From: JBKJZO01 sp046715235
Lineage (GTDB): Bacteria > Actinomycetota > Actinomycetes > BP-191
Direction: 5' to 3'
Length of the DNA: 13,383 nt
Assembly (NCBI GenBank): GCA_046715235.1
Contig: JBKJZO010000139.1
Coordinates: 1 to 13,383 of the forward strand
Shown: positions 1-6,843 of the stretch, piece by piece
Layout: the number at the start of each line of letters is the position of its first letter
Position numbering within the stretch: the first letter of the stretch is position 1
The notes under the pieces: model-generated
Databases searched by the model: none
Seen by the model: only the letters and a program-made list of their open reading frames with translations
Told to the model about the DNA's origin: nothing
Position numbers and translations under genes: made by a program

Positions 1-213
1 ACGGAGGCCGCGGTCAAGCAGCACCTGTTGCGGCTGTACCAGAAGTTTCGTATTCCCGAGGGTGTGAACCGCCGGGCCCGGCTGGCCAACGAAGTGATCG
101 CGGCGGGCGTCGTACGACCGGTGCCTACTCCCCCACAGGCAACCGGTCAGTCGCCGTCCGGCGACGGTGCGCCAGCGAGCGCGCCGCAACCACCGGTGCG
201 CCGCGCGGGCTAG
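1..213 (+). CDS. C-terminal end of an HTH-type transcriptional regulator (5' truncated)
   Basis: Only the last 70 codons are in the window, open from base 1 and ending in TAG. The first ~40 residues (TEAAVKQHLLRLYQKF, then RRARLANEVIAAG) look like the recognition-helix half of a LuxR-type HTH domain, as found at the end of FHA-linked and response-regulator-like proteins of actinobacteria. The pattern is a T-x-x-A-V-K-x-H-L helix followed by an R-A-R-L-A-N-E helix. The remaining ~30 residues are a disordered Pro/Ala/Gln-rich tail. The gene ends tail to tail with folD: the bases CTAG supply the stop codons of both. The sensor or partner domain lies outside the window, so the signal and targets cannot be named. 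An internal TTG at 28 is not a credible start, because the HTH homology begins upstream of it. Confidence 0.6.
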   Translation, partial: TEAAVKQHLLRLYQKFRIPEGVNRRARLANEVIAAGVVRPVPTPPQATGQSPSGDGAPASAPQPPVRRAG

Positions 214-1070
214 CCAGCGGCGTTGCGCTCGGCCGCTTCGACGACCGCAGTCAGCAGCATTGCGATCGTCATCGGCCCGACCCCGCCCGGCATCGGCGCG
301 AGCCACGCAGCCTTATCCCTGACGTCGGGATCGACGTCGCCCACGAGACCCTCGTCGGTGCGCGTGATTCCGACGTCGAGTACGACGGCGCCGGGCTTGA
401 CCATGTCGGCGGTCAGCATGCGCGGTACGCCGGCCGCCGCGACAACGATGTCCGCTTGCGTGGTGTGCCCGGCGAGATCACGCGTCGCGGTGTGGCACAG
501 AGTGACGGTCGCGTTGCCGCCGGGGCCCTTGCGGGTGAGCAGCAGGCCGAGCGGGCGGCCGACCGTGACGCCTCGGCCGACGACGCACACCTGCGCGCCC
601 GCGATCTCGACGCCGTACCGCGTCAGCAGCTCGATGATGCCCCGGGGCGTGCAGGGCAGTGGGCCGGGTTGCCCCAGAACGAGGCGGCCCAGGTTGACCG
701 GGTGCAGGCCGTCCGCGTCCTTGGCCGGGTCCATGCGCTCGAGGACCGCGTTGGCGTCGAGGCCTTTCGGGAGAGGCAGCTGCACGATATAGCCGGTGCA
801 GGCGGGTTTGGCATTGAGCTCGTCGACGACGCTCTCGACCTCTCGCTGAGTCGCGGTCGCCGGCAGGTCGTGGCGGATCGAGGCGATGCCGACCTCGGCG
901 CACGCGCGGTGCTTGCCGGCGACGTACGACTGGCTGCCCGGGTCGTCGCCAACGAGAACCGTGGCGAGCCCGGGGGTGATGCCACGCTCCTGCAGCGCCG
1001 CGACGCGAAGCTTCAGCTCGGAGCGGATCGCCGCGGACGTCGCCTTGCCGTCGAGGATCTGTGCCGTCAT
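210..1070 (-). CDS. folD: Bifunctional methylenetetrahydrofolate dehydrogenase / methenyltetrahydrofolate cyclohydrolase FolD
   Basis: This cytosolic enzyme of one-carbon metabolism oxidises 5,10-methylene-THF with NADP+ and hydrolyses the product to 10-formyl-THF. At 286 residues it matches the family length. Visible signatures are the catalytic Y49-x3-K53 (SYVAGK), VQLPLP at 96-101, the DPAKDADG segment at 114-121, the nucleotide-binding loop VVGRGVTVGRPLG, and the C-terminal MPGGVGPMT. I chose the ATG at 1070 because the family begins M-x-A-x-I-L-D-G-K. A GTG ten codons upstream (1100) is in frame but adds unconserved residues; no clear Shine-Dalgarno (SD) site decides between them. It lies downstream of purN-purH on the same strand, whose products use 10-formyl-THF, so the three form a functional group, though the 170-bp gap with a palindrome suggests a separate or modulated transcript. 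Confidence 0.95.
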   Translation of the reverse strand: MTAQILDGKATSAAIRSELKLRVAALQERGITPGLATVLVGDDPGSQSYVAGKHRACAEVGIASIRHDLPATATQREVESVVDELNAKPACTGYIVQLPLPKGLDANAVLERMDPAKDADGLHPVNLGRLVLGQPGPLPCTPRGIIELLTRYGVEIAGAQVCVVGRGVTVGRPLGLLLTRKGPGGNATVTLCHTATRDLAGHTTQADIVVAAAGVPRMLTADMVKPGAVVLDVGITRTDEGLVGDVDPDVRDKAAWLAPMPGGVGPMTIAMLLTAVVEAAERNAAG

Positions 1071-1127
1071 GCGCGGCAGTCTCTCACGCCCTCCGGCCAC
1101 CCCCGCGCGAGCCCACCACGCGCGTCA

Positions 1128-1200
1128 GATGATCAAGTTGTCGAAGTCTGGCCGATATTTAGGCGGGGAATCGCGTCGACACTTAAACAACTTGATCGTC
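1128..1200. repeat. Imperfect inverted repeat with 20-bp arms between purH and folD
   Basis: The arms are 1128-1147 and 1181-1200, matching at 17 of 20 positions with a perfect 11-bp core (GATCAAGTTGT / ACAACTTGATC). The 33-base spacer is locally AT-rich (TAAATAT on the minus strand), unlike the surrounding DNA. In the direction of transcription it follows the purH stop by about 40 bases and precedes the folD start by about 58. It could be a dispersed palindromic intergenic element, a purH terminator or processing site, or an operator. The sequence alone does not decide. Confidence 0.7.
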
Positions 1201-1240
1201 TCGGGGGACAGACGGGTGACTCAATCGCCGTAACCGGCCA

Positions 1241-2797
1241 TCAGTGGAAGAAGTGGCGGGTGCCGGTGAAGTAGAGCGTGATGCCGGCTGCCTCGGCGGC
1301 GGCGATGACTTCGGGGTCGCGTACCGACCCACCAGGCTCGACGACCGCGCGTACGCCGGCCTCCGCGAGTACCTCGAGTCCGTCGGGGAAGGGAAAGAAC
1401 GCGTCGCTTGCGGCGACCGCCCCTTGCGCGCGATCACCTGCCCGCGAGACGGCGAGCCTCGCTGCGTCGACCCGGTTGACCTGCCCCATGCCGACGCCGA
1501 CGGTCGCGCGTCCGGCAGCGATCAGGATCGCGTTGGACTTCACGGATCGGCAGGCGCGCCAGGCGAATTCGAGAGAGGCGAGGGTCTGGGCATCGGCGGG
1601 CGCGCCGGTCTGCAAGGTCCAATTCGCGGGGTCGTCGCCGGGCGCGTCGATCAGGTCACGCGTCTGCACCAGCACTCCGCCGGTGATGGCGCGCTGCTCG
1701 ACGCGCGAGGTATTGGCCGGCGGCTCGACGCGAAGGACGCGGATCGACGGCTTGCGCGCGAGTACGTCGACCGCACCGTCGTCGTACGCCGGCGCGACGA
1801 CGACCTCGGTGAAGATCTCGGCCACCTGCTCGGCCATTGCGACGGACACAGGGCGGTTGGTCGCGATCACCCCGCCGAACGCCGACACCGGATCGCAGGC
1901 ATGGGCGTTGCGGTGCGCCTCGGCGATATCGGCGGCGGACGCGATGCCGCACGGGTTGGCGTGCTTGATGATCGCGACGGTCGGCTCGGAGAAGTCGTAC
2001 GCCGCGCGCCGCGCCGCGTCGGTGTCGACGTAGTTGTTGTAGGACATCTGCTTGCCGTGCAGCTGCTCGGCATGCGCGAGTCCGGGCTCGGCGCCGTCCT
2101 CGACGTAGAGCGCGGCGAGCTGGTGGGGGTTCTCGCCGTAACGGAGTACGTCGGCGCGCACGAAAGTCTCGCCGGCGGTCGCGGGGAAGAACTCATCGTC
2201 AGGCCGTGCGTAGCTCGCGGCGAACCAGTTGGCTACGGCGACGTCGTACGACGCCGTGTGCGCAAAGGCGGCTGCCGCAAGGAGGCGACGGGCGTCGAAG
2301 TCGAAACCGCCGGCGGGCAAAGCGGCCAGGACGTCGGCGTACTGCGACGGCGACGTCACAACGGCGACCGACGGGTGGTTCTTGGCCGCCGCGCGCACCA
2401 TGGTCGGCCCGCCGATGTCGATCTGCTCCACGCACTCGTCCGGCTCAGCGCCGGAGGCCACAGTCGCGGTGAAGGGGTAGAGGTTGACCACAACCAGCTC
2501 GAAGGGGGCGACCCCGAGTCGCTCCAGCTGCTCCCGGTGATCGTCGAGCCGCAGGTCGGCCAGGATGCCCGCGTGTACGTGCGGGTGCAGCGTCTTGACG
2601 CGCCCGTCGAGGCATTCGGGAAATCCGGTGACGTCGCTGACCGCGGTGACGGGGATGCCGAGCTTCTCGATCGTCGACGCCGTCGACCCGGTCGACACGA
2701 TCTCGACACCGGCGTCGTGCAGCGCGCGCGCTAGGTCCTCGAGGCCGGTCTTGTCGTAGACGCTGACCAGCGCGCGCTTGATCGGGCGGACCGTCAC
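1241..2797 (-). CDS. purH: Bifunctional AICAR formyltransferase / IMP cyclohydrolase PurH
   Basis: PurH catalyses the last two steps of de novo IMP synthesis: formylation of AICAR with 10-formyl-THF, then ring closure to IMP. The 518 residues are full length. The N-terminal MGS-fold cyclohydrolase domain (about 1-200) shows STGST at 35-39, KTLHP at 68-72 and GGPTMVRAAAKN at 129-140. The C-terminal transformylase domain shows RYGENPHQ at 219-226, the catalytic Lys-His pair K278-H279 in IIKHANPCG, KSNAI at 420-424, FFPFPDG at 467-473, and the terminal TGTRHFFH. The start is GTG (2797-2795), which overlaps the purN stop as GTGA, so the two are probably translationally coupled. The product is cytosolic. 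No frame damage was seen. Confidence 0.97.
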   Translation of the reverse strand: MTVRPIKRALVSVYDKTGLEDLARALHDAGVEIVSTGSTASTIEKLGIPVTAVSDVTGFPECLDGRVKTLHPHVHAGILADLRLDDHREQLERLGVAPFELVVVNLYPFTATVASGAEPDECVEQIDIGGPTMVRAAAKNHPSVAVVTSPSQYADVLAALPAGGFDFDARRLLAAAAFAHTASYDVAVANWFAASYARPDDEFFPATAGETFVRADVLRYGENPHQLAALYVEDGAEPGLAHAEQLHGKQMSYNNYVDTDAARRAAYDFSEPTVAIIKHANPCGIASAADIAEAHRNAHACDPVSAFGGVIATNRPVSVAMAEQVAEIFTEVVVAPAYDDGAVDVLARKPSIRVLRVEPPANTSRVEQRAITGGVLVQTRDLIDAPGDDPANWTLQTGAPADAQTLASLEFAWRACRSVKSNAILIAAGRATVGVGMGQVNRVDAARLAVSRAGDRAQGAVAASDAFFPFPDGLEVLAEAGVRAVVEPGGSVRDPEVIAAAEAAGITLYFTGTRHFFH

Positions 2798-3393
2798 AGC
2801 AAAGTCACCTTTCGTCCATCCATGTGAAAACCGTTGCGCGCGATGCGCCCGACGACGTCGACGAGCAACTCCCGCTCGATGGTCTTGATGCGTTCATGCA
2901 ACGAGGCTTCGTCATCTCCGTCGAGTACGTCGACGGCGGCCTGAGCGACGATCGGCCCTGAGTCGAGCCCCTCGTCGACGACATGCACCGTCACGCCGGT
3001 GACCTTGACGCCGTGCGCCAGCGCGTCGCGGACGCCGTGAGCGCCAGGGAACGCTGGCAGCAGCGCGGGGTGCGTGTTTATCGTGGGCCACTTCGCGACG
3101 ACCCAACCGGCCAGGATCTTCATGTAGCCCGCGAGCACGACCAGATCGGGTGCGAACTCGGCAATCGCGTCCGCCGTACGCCGGTCGAACTCGTCGCGGT
3201 CAGCGCAATCGGCCAGCGAGACCACGAACGTCGGGATGCCCGCAGCCGTAGCACGTTCCAAACCGCGGATCGCGGGCCGGTCGGCACCCACCGCGACGAT
3301 CTGGCCGCCGTACGCCGGGTCACCCGTCGCGTCGATCAGCGCCTGCAGATTGGAGCCCTCGCCGGAAACGAGCAGGACCAGTCGCGCGGTCAG
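2794..3393 (-). CDS. purN: Phosphoribosylglycinamide formyltransferase PurN (probable CTG start)
   Basis: PurN transfers a formyl group from 10-formyl-THF to GAR in purine synthesis. From the CTG at 3393 the protein is 199 residues and begins (M)TARLVLLVSGEGSNLQ, where the family normally starts. The catalytic residues then fall at N106, H108 (NTHPALLP) and D144 (DEGLDSGP), the same numbers as in the E. coli enzyme. A perfect GGAGG (3403-3399) sits five bases before this CTG. There is no ATG, GTG or TTG in frame between 3393 and 3459. The conventional alternative is ATG 3459 (221 residues), which has no Shine-Dalgarno site and adds 22 unconserved residues. In-frame ATGs further upstream would run into the divergent gene at 3494. 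It overlaps purH by four bases. Function is near certain; the start is the uncertain part. Confidence 0.93.
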   Translation of the reverse strand: MTARLVLLVSGEGSNLQALIDATGDPAYGGQIVAVGADRPAIRGLERATAAGIPTFVVSLADCADRDEFDRRTADAIAEFAPDLVVLAGYMKILAGWVVAKWPTINTHPALLPAFPGAHGVRDALAHGVKVTGVTVHVVDEGLDSGPIVAQAAVDVLDGDDEASLHERIKTIERELLVDVVGRIARNGFHMDGRKVTLL

Positions 3394-3398
3394 CGGGG

Positions 3399-3403
3399 CC
3401 TCC
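3399..3403 (-). promoter_or_regulatory. Shine-Dalgarno GGAGG before the CTG start of purN
   Basis: On the minus strand GGAGG is followed by five bases (CCCCG) and CTG. It is the only strong ribosome-binding site in the purN upstream region, and it argues for the CTG start. A TAATCT hexamer (3427-3422, minus strand) could be a -10 box placing the transcript start just upstream, although no good -35 accompanies it. Confidence 0.55.
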
Positions 3404-3493
3404 AGAAGTGGGTGGAAGAACAGATTACTGGACCGCGTGCGAGCTCCCGGATGGGGCATAAAGGGAGAAACAGCCCCAACGCAGGAGGTTGAG

Positions 3494-3973
3494 ATGTCGA
3501 AGAGGTCGAACGACCCGCCGCACATCACGCGGGGATACGACGACACTCGCAGCGTCTACGAGGCACCTCCCGACAGCGGCGCGTACGGCGGCGAGCCCGT
3601 CGTGCAGGGCCGCTACCCGGCGATGACCCGCAACGGCGCAGGGACCGCGGCGCTCGTGCTCGGGGTCATCGGACTGCTGACCTCGTGGCTGATCGTCGGC
3701 GGCCTGGTCGGTCTGGTCGCGATCGTCTGCGGTGCGATCGGTGTGGGCCGCTTCAACAGGCGCGAAGCCACGAATAGGGGCGCAGCCGTCAGCGGCATCG
3801 CGCTCGGTGTCGTCTCGTTCCTGATCTCGGCCGCGGTTGTCGTCGCGGGCGCGAGCTTCTGGAGCAACAACAAGACCGAGTTCAACAACCTCGCCGACTG
3901 CCTGGCGAGCGCCAACACCACAGCCGAAGTGACCGCCTGCCAGAACCAGTTCGAGGACGCCGTCCAGAGGTAG
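3494..3973 (+). CDS. DUF4190-like two-helix membrane protein
   Basis: The 159-residue protein has a charged, Tyr/Pro-containing cytosolic N-terminus (1-46). It is followed by a DUF4190-like hydrophobic pair: helix or hairpin about 49-84 (GTAALVLGVIGLL onward), the basic connector GRFNRREATNRGA, then helix about 97-122. A short extracytoplasmic tail has two cysteines (C136, C149) that could form a disulfide. The start is ATG 3494, with GGAGG at 3484-3488 five bases upstream; the frame is open further 5' but only as antisense to purN. It is divergent from purN and convergent with the RDD gene, with a strong hairpin after the stop. The family has no established biochemical role, so I assign no function beyond membrane location. 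A second DUF4190-like gene lies at 5379-5786. Confidence 0.8.
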   Translation: MSKRSNDPPHITRGYDDTRSVYEAPPDSGAYGGEPVVQGRYPAMTRNGAGTAALVLGVIGLLTSWLIVGGLVGLVAIVCGAIGVGRFNRREATNRGAAVSGIALGVVSFLISAAVVVAGASFWSNNKTEFNNLADCLASANTTAEVTACQNQFEDAVQR

Positions 3974-3975
3974 CA

Positions 3976-4009
3976 GCTCAAGGGCCGCCGCTCGCGACGG
4001 CCCTTGAGC
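3976..4009. terminator. Bidirectional hairpin terminator between convergent genes
   Basis: A perfect 12-bp inverted repeat (GCTCAAGGGCCG at 3976-3987 and CGGCCCTTGAGC at 3998-4009) encloses a 10-base loop. It starts three bases after the stop of the plus-strand gene and ends ten bases before the stop of the minus-strand RDD gene, so it can serve both. Plus-strand transcripts continue into GAAAAG rather than a U-tract, which is common in high-GC actinobacteria. Confidence 0.8.
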
Positions 4010-4018
4010 GAAAAGCCA

Positions 4019-4777
4019 CTACTTGGTGCTGACAACCACCGTCTTGGCGGCCTTGTCGTGCAGGCACTGGCGGTTGGGATCCCAAAGGCACCAAGCCCAG
4101 TTGACTAACTGGAAGACACCGCCGATGAACCCCGCTAGCCCCGGGACAGAGCCGACCGCCGAACGAACGACAGCCGTCTGCATAACAGGCTTCTGACCGT
4201 CAGAGATCTGCGCGACCCGAATGCCGAGCCAACCCTTTCCTAAGGTCGCGCCGCGCGACGTCAGGAAATAGATCTCGTACGCGCCGCCGACGATTACCGA
4301 GATCAGCGTCCCCAGGAACACCTTCCCGGAGTATTCCGCTGAAGTCATGCCCGCGTAGTTCTCGCCAGTGATGATCCTGACAAGAATTCCGGTCGGGATC
4401 AGCAGGATGAGCCAGTCGATGATGCGCGCTAGCAGGCGCATCCACTGTGAGGCGAGGGAGTTCGGTCCCTGTGGCGGCAGGCCGAGCTGCTGTCCCTTGT
4501 ACGGCGCGCCGCCGTACCCGCCGTACTGCGGGGCGCCGTAACCCGGCTGGCCGTAGCCCTCCGGTTGCCCATAGCCCGGCTGCTGGCCGAACGGCTGGTC
4601 CGGCGGCGGGGGTGGCTGATAGCCCGGAGGGGGTGCGCCGTACCCCGGCGGCGGAGACGGTTGCGTGCCCGGCGGCGGTGCGCCGTACTCGGGCGGCGGC
4701 GGAGCCCCGTAACCCGGCTGTGGCGCCGGCGGTTGGTCGTCCGGCTCGCCGGAGCCCGGCTGCGTTGGATCGGTCAT
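4019..4777 (-). CDS. RDD family membrane protein with Pro/Gly/Tyr-rich N-terminal tail
   Basis: The 252-residue protein has two parts. Residues 1-108 are a low-complexity cytosolic tail built from PPPGYG, GQPGYG and PPPP units. Residues about 110-250 are an RDD domain: RLLARIIDWLILL (114-126) holds the conserved Arg and Asp of the first helix, then helices near 119-137, 153-172 and 213-230, the TLGKGWLGIRV loop, and the end motif WDPNRQCLHDKAAKTVVV with the conserved Asp (D241). The start is ATG 4777 with AAGGGG five bases upstream. RDD proteins are integral membrane proteins of mostly unknown role; some have been proposed to move ions or solutes. The tail resembles that of the DUF4190-like protein at 5379-5786. 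Its 3' end shares a terminator with the gene at 3494-3973. Confidence 0.88.
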   Translation of the reverse strand: MTDPTQPGSGEPDDQPPAPQPGYGAPPPPEYGAPPPGTQPSPPPGYGAPPPGYQPPPPPDQPFGQQPGYGQPEGYGQPGYGAPQYGGYGGAPYKGQQLGLPPQGPNSLASQWMRLLARIIDWLILLIPTGILVRIITGENYAGMTSAEYSGKVFLGTLISVIVGGAYEIYFLTSRGATLGKGWLGIRVAQISDGQKPVMQTAVVRSAVGSVPGLAGFIGGVFQLVNWAWCLWDPNRQCLHDKAAKTVVVSTK

Positions 4778-4910
4778 GCGCGCCCCTTATCTCGGCGGCC
4801 AGCGTGCCGCGTCGTACGGTTGAGACGCATTCCACCATGAACAGGTGCCTGCGCGTCAGTGCGCGGCGTTGCCGGTTGGACACGGCCCTGTGCGGCCCTT
4901 TCACATGCGC

Positions 4911-4939
4911 TTGACCTCTGCGACCCGTGCGCGAACCAT
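4911..4939 (+). promoter_or_regulatory. Candidate promoter of the DUF2752 gene, probably leaderless
   Basis: TTGACC (4911-4916) and AACCAT (4934-4939) are separated by exactly 17 bases. The -10 box ends six bases before the ATG at 4946, so transcription would start at or next to the start codon. This fits the absence of a clear Shine-Dalgarno site; leaderless mRNAs are common in actinobacteria. The -10 is a weak match, so this is a prediction. Confidence 0.4.
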
Positions 4940-4945
4940 CGAGCC

Positions 4946-5365
4946 ATGCCCGCGGCCGCAGCAGTGAGCCCGCGCGACATCTCGCTGCGGGCCTGGCGGG
5001 GCGCCGTTGGCCGCAGTTCGCTGCGAGCAGCCGTCCTGGGCGGCTCCGCGGCAGTGCTCGCGTTCGCTCAGACCATGGATTCGCAGCACCGACTCTTCGT
5101 CTGCCCGCTGCGGGAGATCACCGGGATCCCGTGCCCGTTCTGCGGCGGTACGACGGCGGCCATCTCAGTGGCCCGGTTCGATCTCGGCGCCGGGTTGGCC
5201 GCCAATCCGGTCGCCATCGTGGCCGCCATCGTCGTCGTACTCGCGCCTCTGCTCGTTCTGACGCGCATCCGACTGCCCGCCGGACGAAGACAACTGCTCG
5301 CGATCTGCGGGGCCCTTGCGCTCTCGGAGCTGTGGCAACTCGCGCGGTTCTCGCTCGTGAGCTGA
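4946..5365 (+). CDS. DUF2752 domain membrane protein
   Basis: The 139-residue protein contains the DUF2752 signature C53-P-x5-T-G-x-P-C63-P-F-C66-G-x-T (CPLREITGIPCPFCGGTT). This lies between a first membrane helix (about 27-43) and two more (about 85-107 and 115-131). The three cysteines are the conserved core; a metal-binding or redox role is plausible but not established for the family. The start is ATG 4946, since the first helix and basic N-terminus follow naturally and the promoter-like sequence sits just upstream. An in-frame ATG at 4859 would add 29 residues with no homology signal. It is divergent from the RDD gene and convergent with the DUF4190-like gene, 13 bases from its stop. 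DUF2752 genes are often found beside DUF4190 and RDD genes in actinobacteria, which suggests a shared envelope role. Confidence 0.85.
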   Translation: MPAAAAVSPRDISLRAWRGAVGRSSLRAAVLGGSAAVLAFAQTMDSQHRLFVCPLREITGIPCPFCGGTTAAISVARFDLGAGLAANPVAIVAAIVVVLAPLLVLTRIRLPAGRRQLLAICGALALSELWQLARFSLVS

Positions 5366-5378
5366 CAGTCGAGCCGGC

Positions 5379-5786
5379 TCAGGCAGGTGCGTTACTCGCG
5401 GCGATCACGGCAATGACGAAGATCGCCAGGCCCAAGAACATCAGGCCACAGCCGATCCAACCGAGCACGACGCCCGCGGTGGCCATCCCTTCACCGGACT
5501 CGCCAGTGCGGCGTATCTCCTCCTTCGCCTGGCCGCCGATGATGATTGCCGCGATGCTGGTCAGCGGACACAGGAAGTACGCCGCGATGCCGAGTCCGAG
5601 CGCCCAGCCAGCTTTGCTGTTGGTAGGTCGGTAGCCGTAGTAGGCAGGCGGACCGTACCCGGGGGGCACGTAGTAACCGGGCGGGCCATACCCCCAAGGC
5701 GGCTGACCATAGCCCGGTGGAGGGGCGCCGTAGCCGGGCGGGGGCGCGCCGGCCACCCTACCCGGTGCGGATGTTCGGACCCCCAC
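5379..5786 (-). CDS. DUF4190-like membrane protein with PPGYG-repeat tail
   Basis: From GTG 5786 the product is 135 residues. Residues about 13-53 are a Pro/Gly/Tyr-rich cytosolic tail (repeated PPPGYG, PPGYG, YYGYRP). A DUF4190-like pair of membrane segments follows: about 60-84 (AGWALGLGIAAYFLCPLTS) and 102-130, joined by a charged loop KEEIRRTGESGEG. The start is uncertain. GTG 5786 and GTG 5756 are both in frame without a convincing Shine-Dalgarno site. The longer open frame to 6050 overlaps the divergent plus-strand gene and lacks family resemblance. The tail is of the same type as in the RDD protein at 4019-4777, so these two proteins may share a partner or location. No enzymatic role is known for the family. 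Confidence 0.8.
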   Translation of the reverse strand: MGVRTSAPGRVAGAPPPGYGAPPPGYGQPPWGYGPPGYYVPPGYGPPAYYGYRPTNSKAGWALGLGIAAYFLCPLTSIAAIIIGGQAKEEIRRTGESGEGMATAGVVLGWIGCGLMFLGLAIFVIAVIAASNAPA

Positions 5787-5801
5787 CTGCCGACCGCAGG
5801 G

Positions 5802-5829
5802 TTCCTGGGCACGAATCCGTCGGTATAGC
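5802..5829 (+). promoter_or_regulatory. Weak candidate promoter for the beta-propeller gene
   Basis: TTCCTG (5802-5807) and TATAGC (5824-5829) are 16 bases apart, about 64 bases upstream of the ATG at 5893. TATAGC is the best -10-like hexamer in this divergent intergenic region. The -35 match is poor. Confidence 0.3.
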
Positions 5830-5880
5830 TTCAAACCAGGTGAAATGCGCGGCGGACCCTCCAGCCGCGACCGGTACGGA

Positions 5881-5885
5881 GAGGA
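5881..5885 (+). promoter_or_regulatory. Shine-Dalgarno GAGGA deciding the start at 5893
   Basis: GGAGAGGA (5878-5885) is followed by seven bases and ATG. It places the start 16 codons downstream of the longest possible frame and directly before the signal peptide. Confidence 0.7.
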
Positions 5886-5892
5886 CCCCGAC

Positions 5893-6843
5893 ATGCTTCC
5901 CACGGTCCGGCGCGGCCCACGCAGATTGGCGATGGTCAGCGCTCTCGCGATGTTCACGGTGGTCACTGGCGCTCCCGAGGCGATGGCCCAGGACACTTTC
6001 CCGGTCCAGATCAACCTGCCGGACGGGTTCCAGCCGGAGGGCATCACCACCGGCCGGGGGGCGACCGTTTACGTCGGATCACTGGCCAACGGCGCGATCT
6101 GGCGCGGCAACGTGAAGACCGGCCAGGGCTCGATCTTCGCCGAGGGAGCCTCCGACCGGGTCGCGGTCGGGCTCGACTACGAAAAACGCTCCGACCGGAT
6201 CTGGGTCGCGGGCGGTGCGACGGACTCCGTGTCCGTGTACGACGCGCCCACGGGCACCAAGCTCAAGCGCTACGACATCGGCGGTGCAGGCTTCCTCAAC
6301 GACCTTGTCGTCACGAAGAAGGCTGTCTACGTCACGGACTCCCAAGTGCAGCGGCTCGTCGTCATACCGCTGGGCAGGCACGGAGGACTCCCGCCGGTTT
6401 CGGAGGTCGTGGCGCTGCCGCTCACCGGCACCCTCGCCTTCGTCCCCGGTCAGTTCAACAACAACGGCATCGTCGCCTCGAAGGACGGCCGCAAGCTGAT
6501 CGTCGTCAACTCGGCCTCGAAGCAGCTGTTTACGGTCAATCCGACCACCGGCGCGGCCAGGGTGATCCCACTGACCGGCGGCGCTCTCGACAGCGGTGAC
6601 GGGCTCACGTTGCGTGGCCGGACTCTCTACGTCACGCGCGGCGCACCCAACGCCGTCGTCGTCGTACAGCTCAGCCGTCGTTTCGAGACCGGCCACGTGC
6701 TGCGGACGCTGACCGCCGACCCGCCTCTCGACGTGCCGAGCACGGGCACGATCGCGGCAGGCAGTTTCTACGTGGTCAACGCGAGGTTTGGCCCGCCGCC
6801 CACACCGACGACCAAGTACTGGATCACTCGGCTGGGGCTGTAG
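5893..6843 (+). CDS. Secreted SMP-30/gluconolactonase-like beta-propeller protein
   Basis: The 316-residue precursor starts at ATG 5893, seven bases after GAGGA (5881-5885). It opens with a signal peptide: basic RRGPRR at 6-11, a hydrophobic stretch 12-29, and an A-M-A site at 30-32. The mature part has beta-propeller character, with repeated short strands such as TVYVGSLANGAIWRG (58-72), RIWVAGGATDSVSVYD (102-117), AVYVTDSQVQRLVVIPL (144-160), LIVVNSASKQLFTVNPTTG (202-220) and TLYVTRGAPNAVVVVQL (244-260). Actinobacterial homologues of this shape are grouped with the SMP-30/gluconolactonase superfamily and are often mislabelled 'superoxide dismutase'; no SOD metal site is visible here. I infer an exported or periplasmic protein and assign no substrate. 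The 3' end overlaps the convergent DUF6350 gene by 20 bases. Confidence 0.82.
   Translation: MLPTVRRGPRRLAMVSALAMFTVVTGAPEAMAQDTFPVQINLPDGFQPEGITTGRGATVYVGSLANGAIWRGNVKTGQGSIFAEGASDRVAVGLDYEKRSDRIWVAGGATDSVSVYDAPTGTKLKRYDIGGAGFLNDLVVTKKAVYVTDSQVQRLVVIPLGRHGGLPPVSEVVALPLTGTLAFVPGQFNNNGIVASKDGRKLIVVNSASKQLFTVNPTTGAARVIPLTGGALDSGDGLTLRGRTLYVTRGAPNAVVVVQLSRRFETGHVLRTLTADPPLDVPSTGTIAAGSFYVVNARFGPPPTPTTKYWITRLGL

Noticed and set aside
1244..2734. A 496-residue open frame on the plus strand across purH
   Set aside because: It is an antisense shadow of an intact, full-length purH. The composition is Arg/Gly/Asp-rich, with no domain or ribosome-binding site. Long antisense frames are normal in GC-rich genomes.
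5371..5380. GAGCCGGCTC palindrome between DUF2752 and DUF4190-like stops
   Set aside because: It is a 10-bp self-complement with no room for a loop-stem of useful stability. It overlaps a stop codon and is too short to call a terminator.
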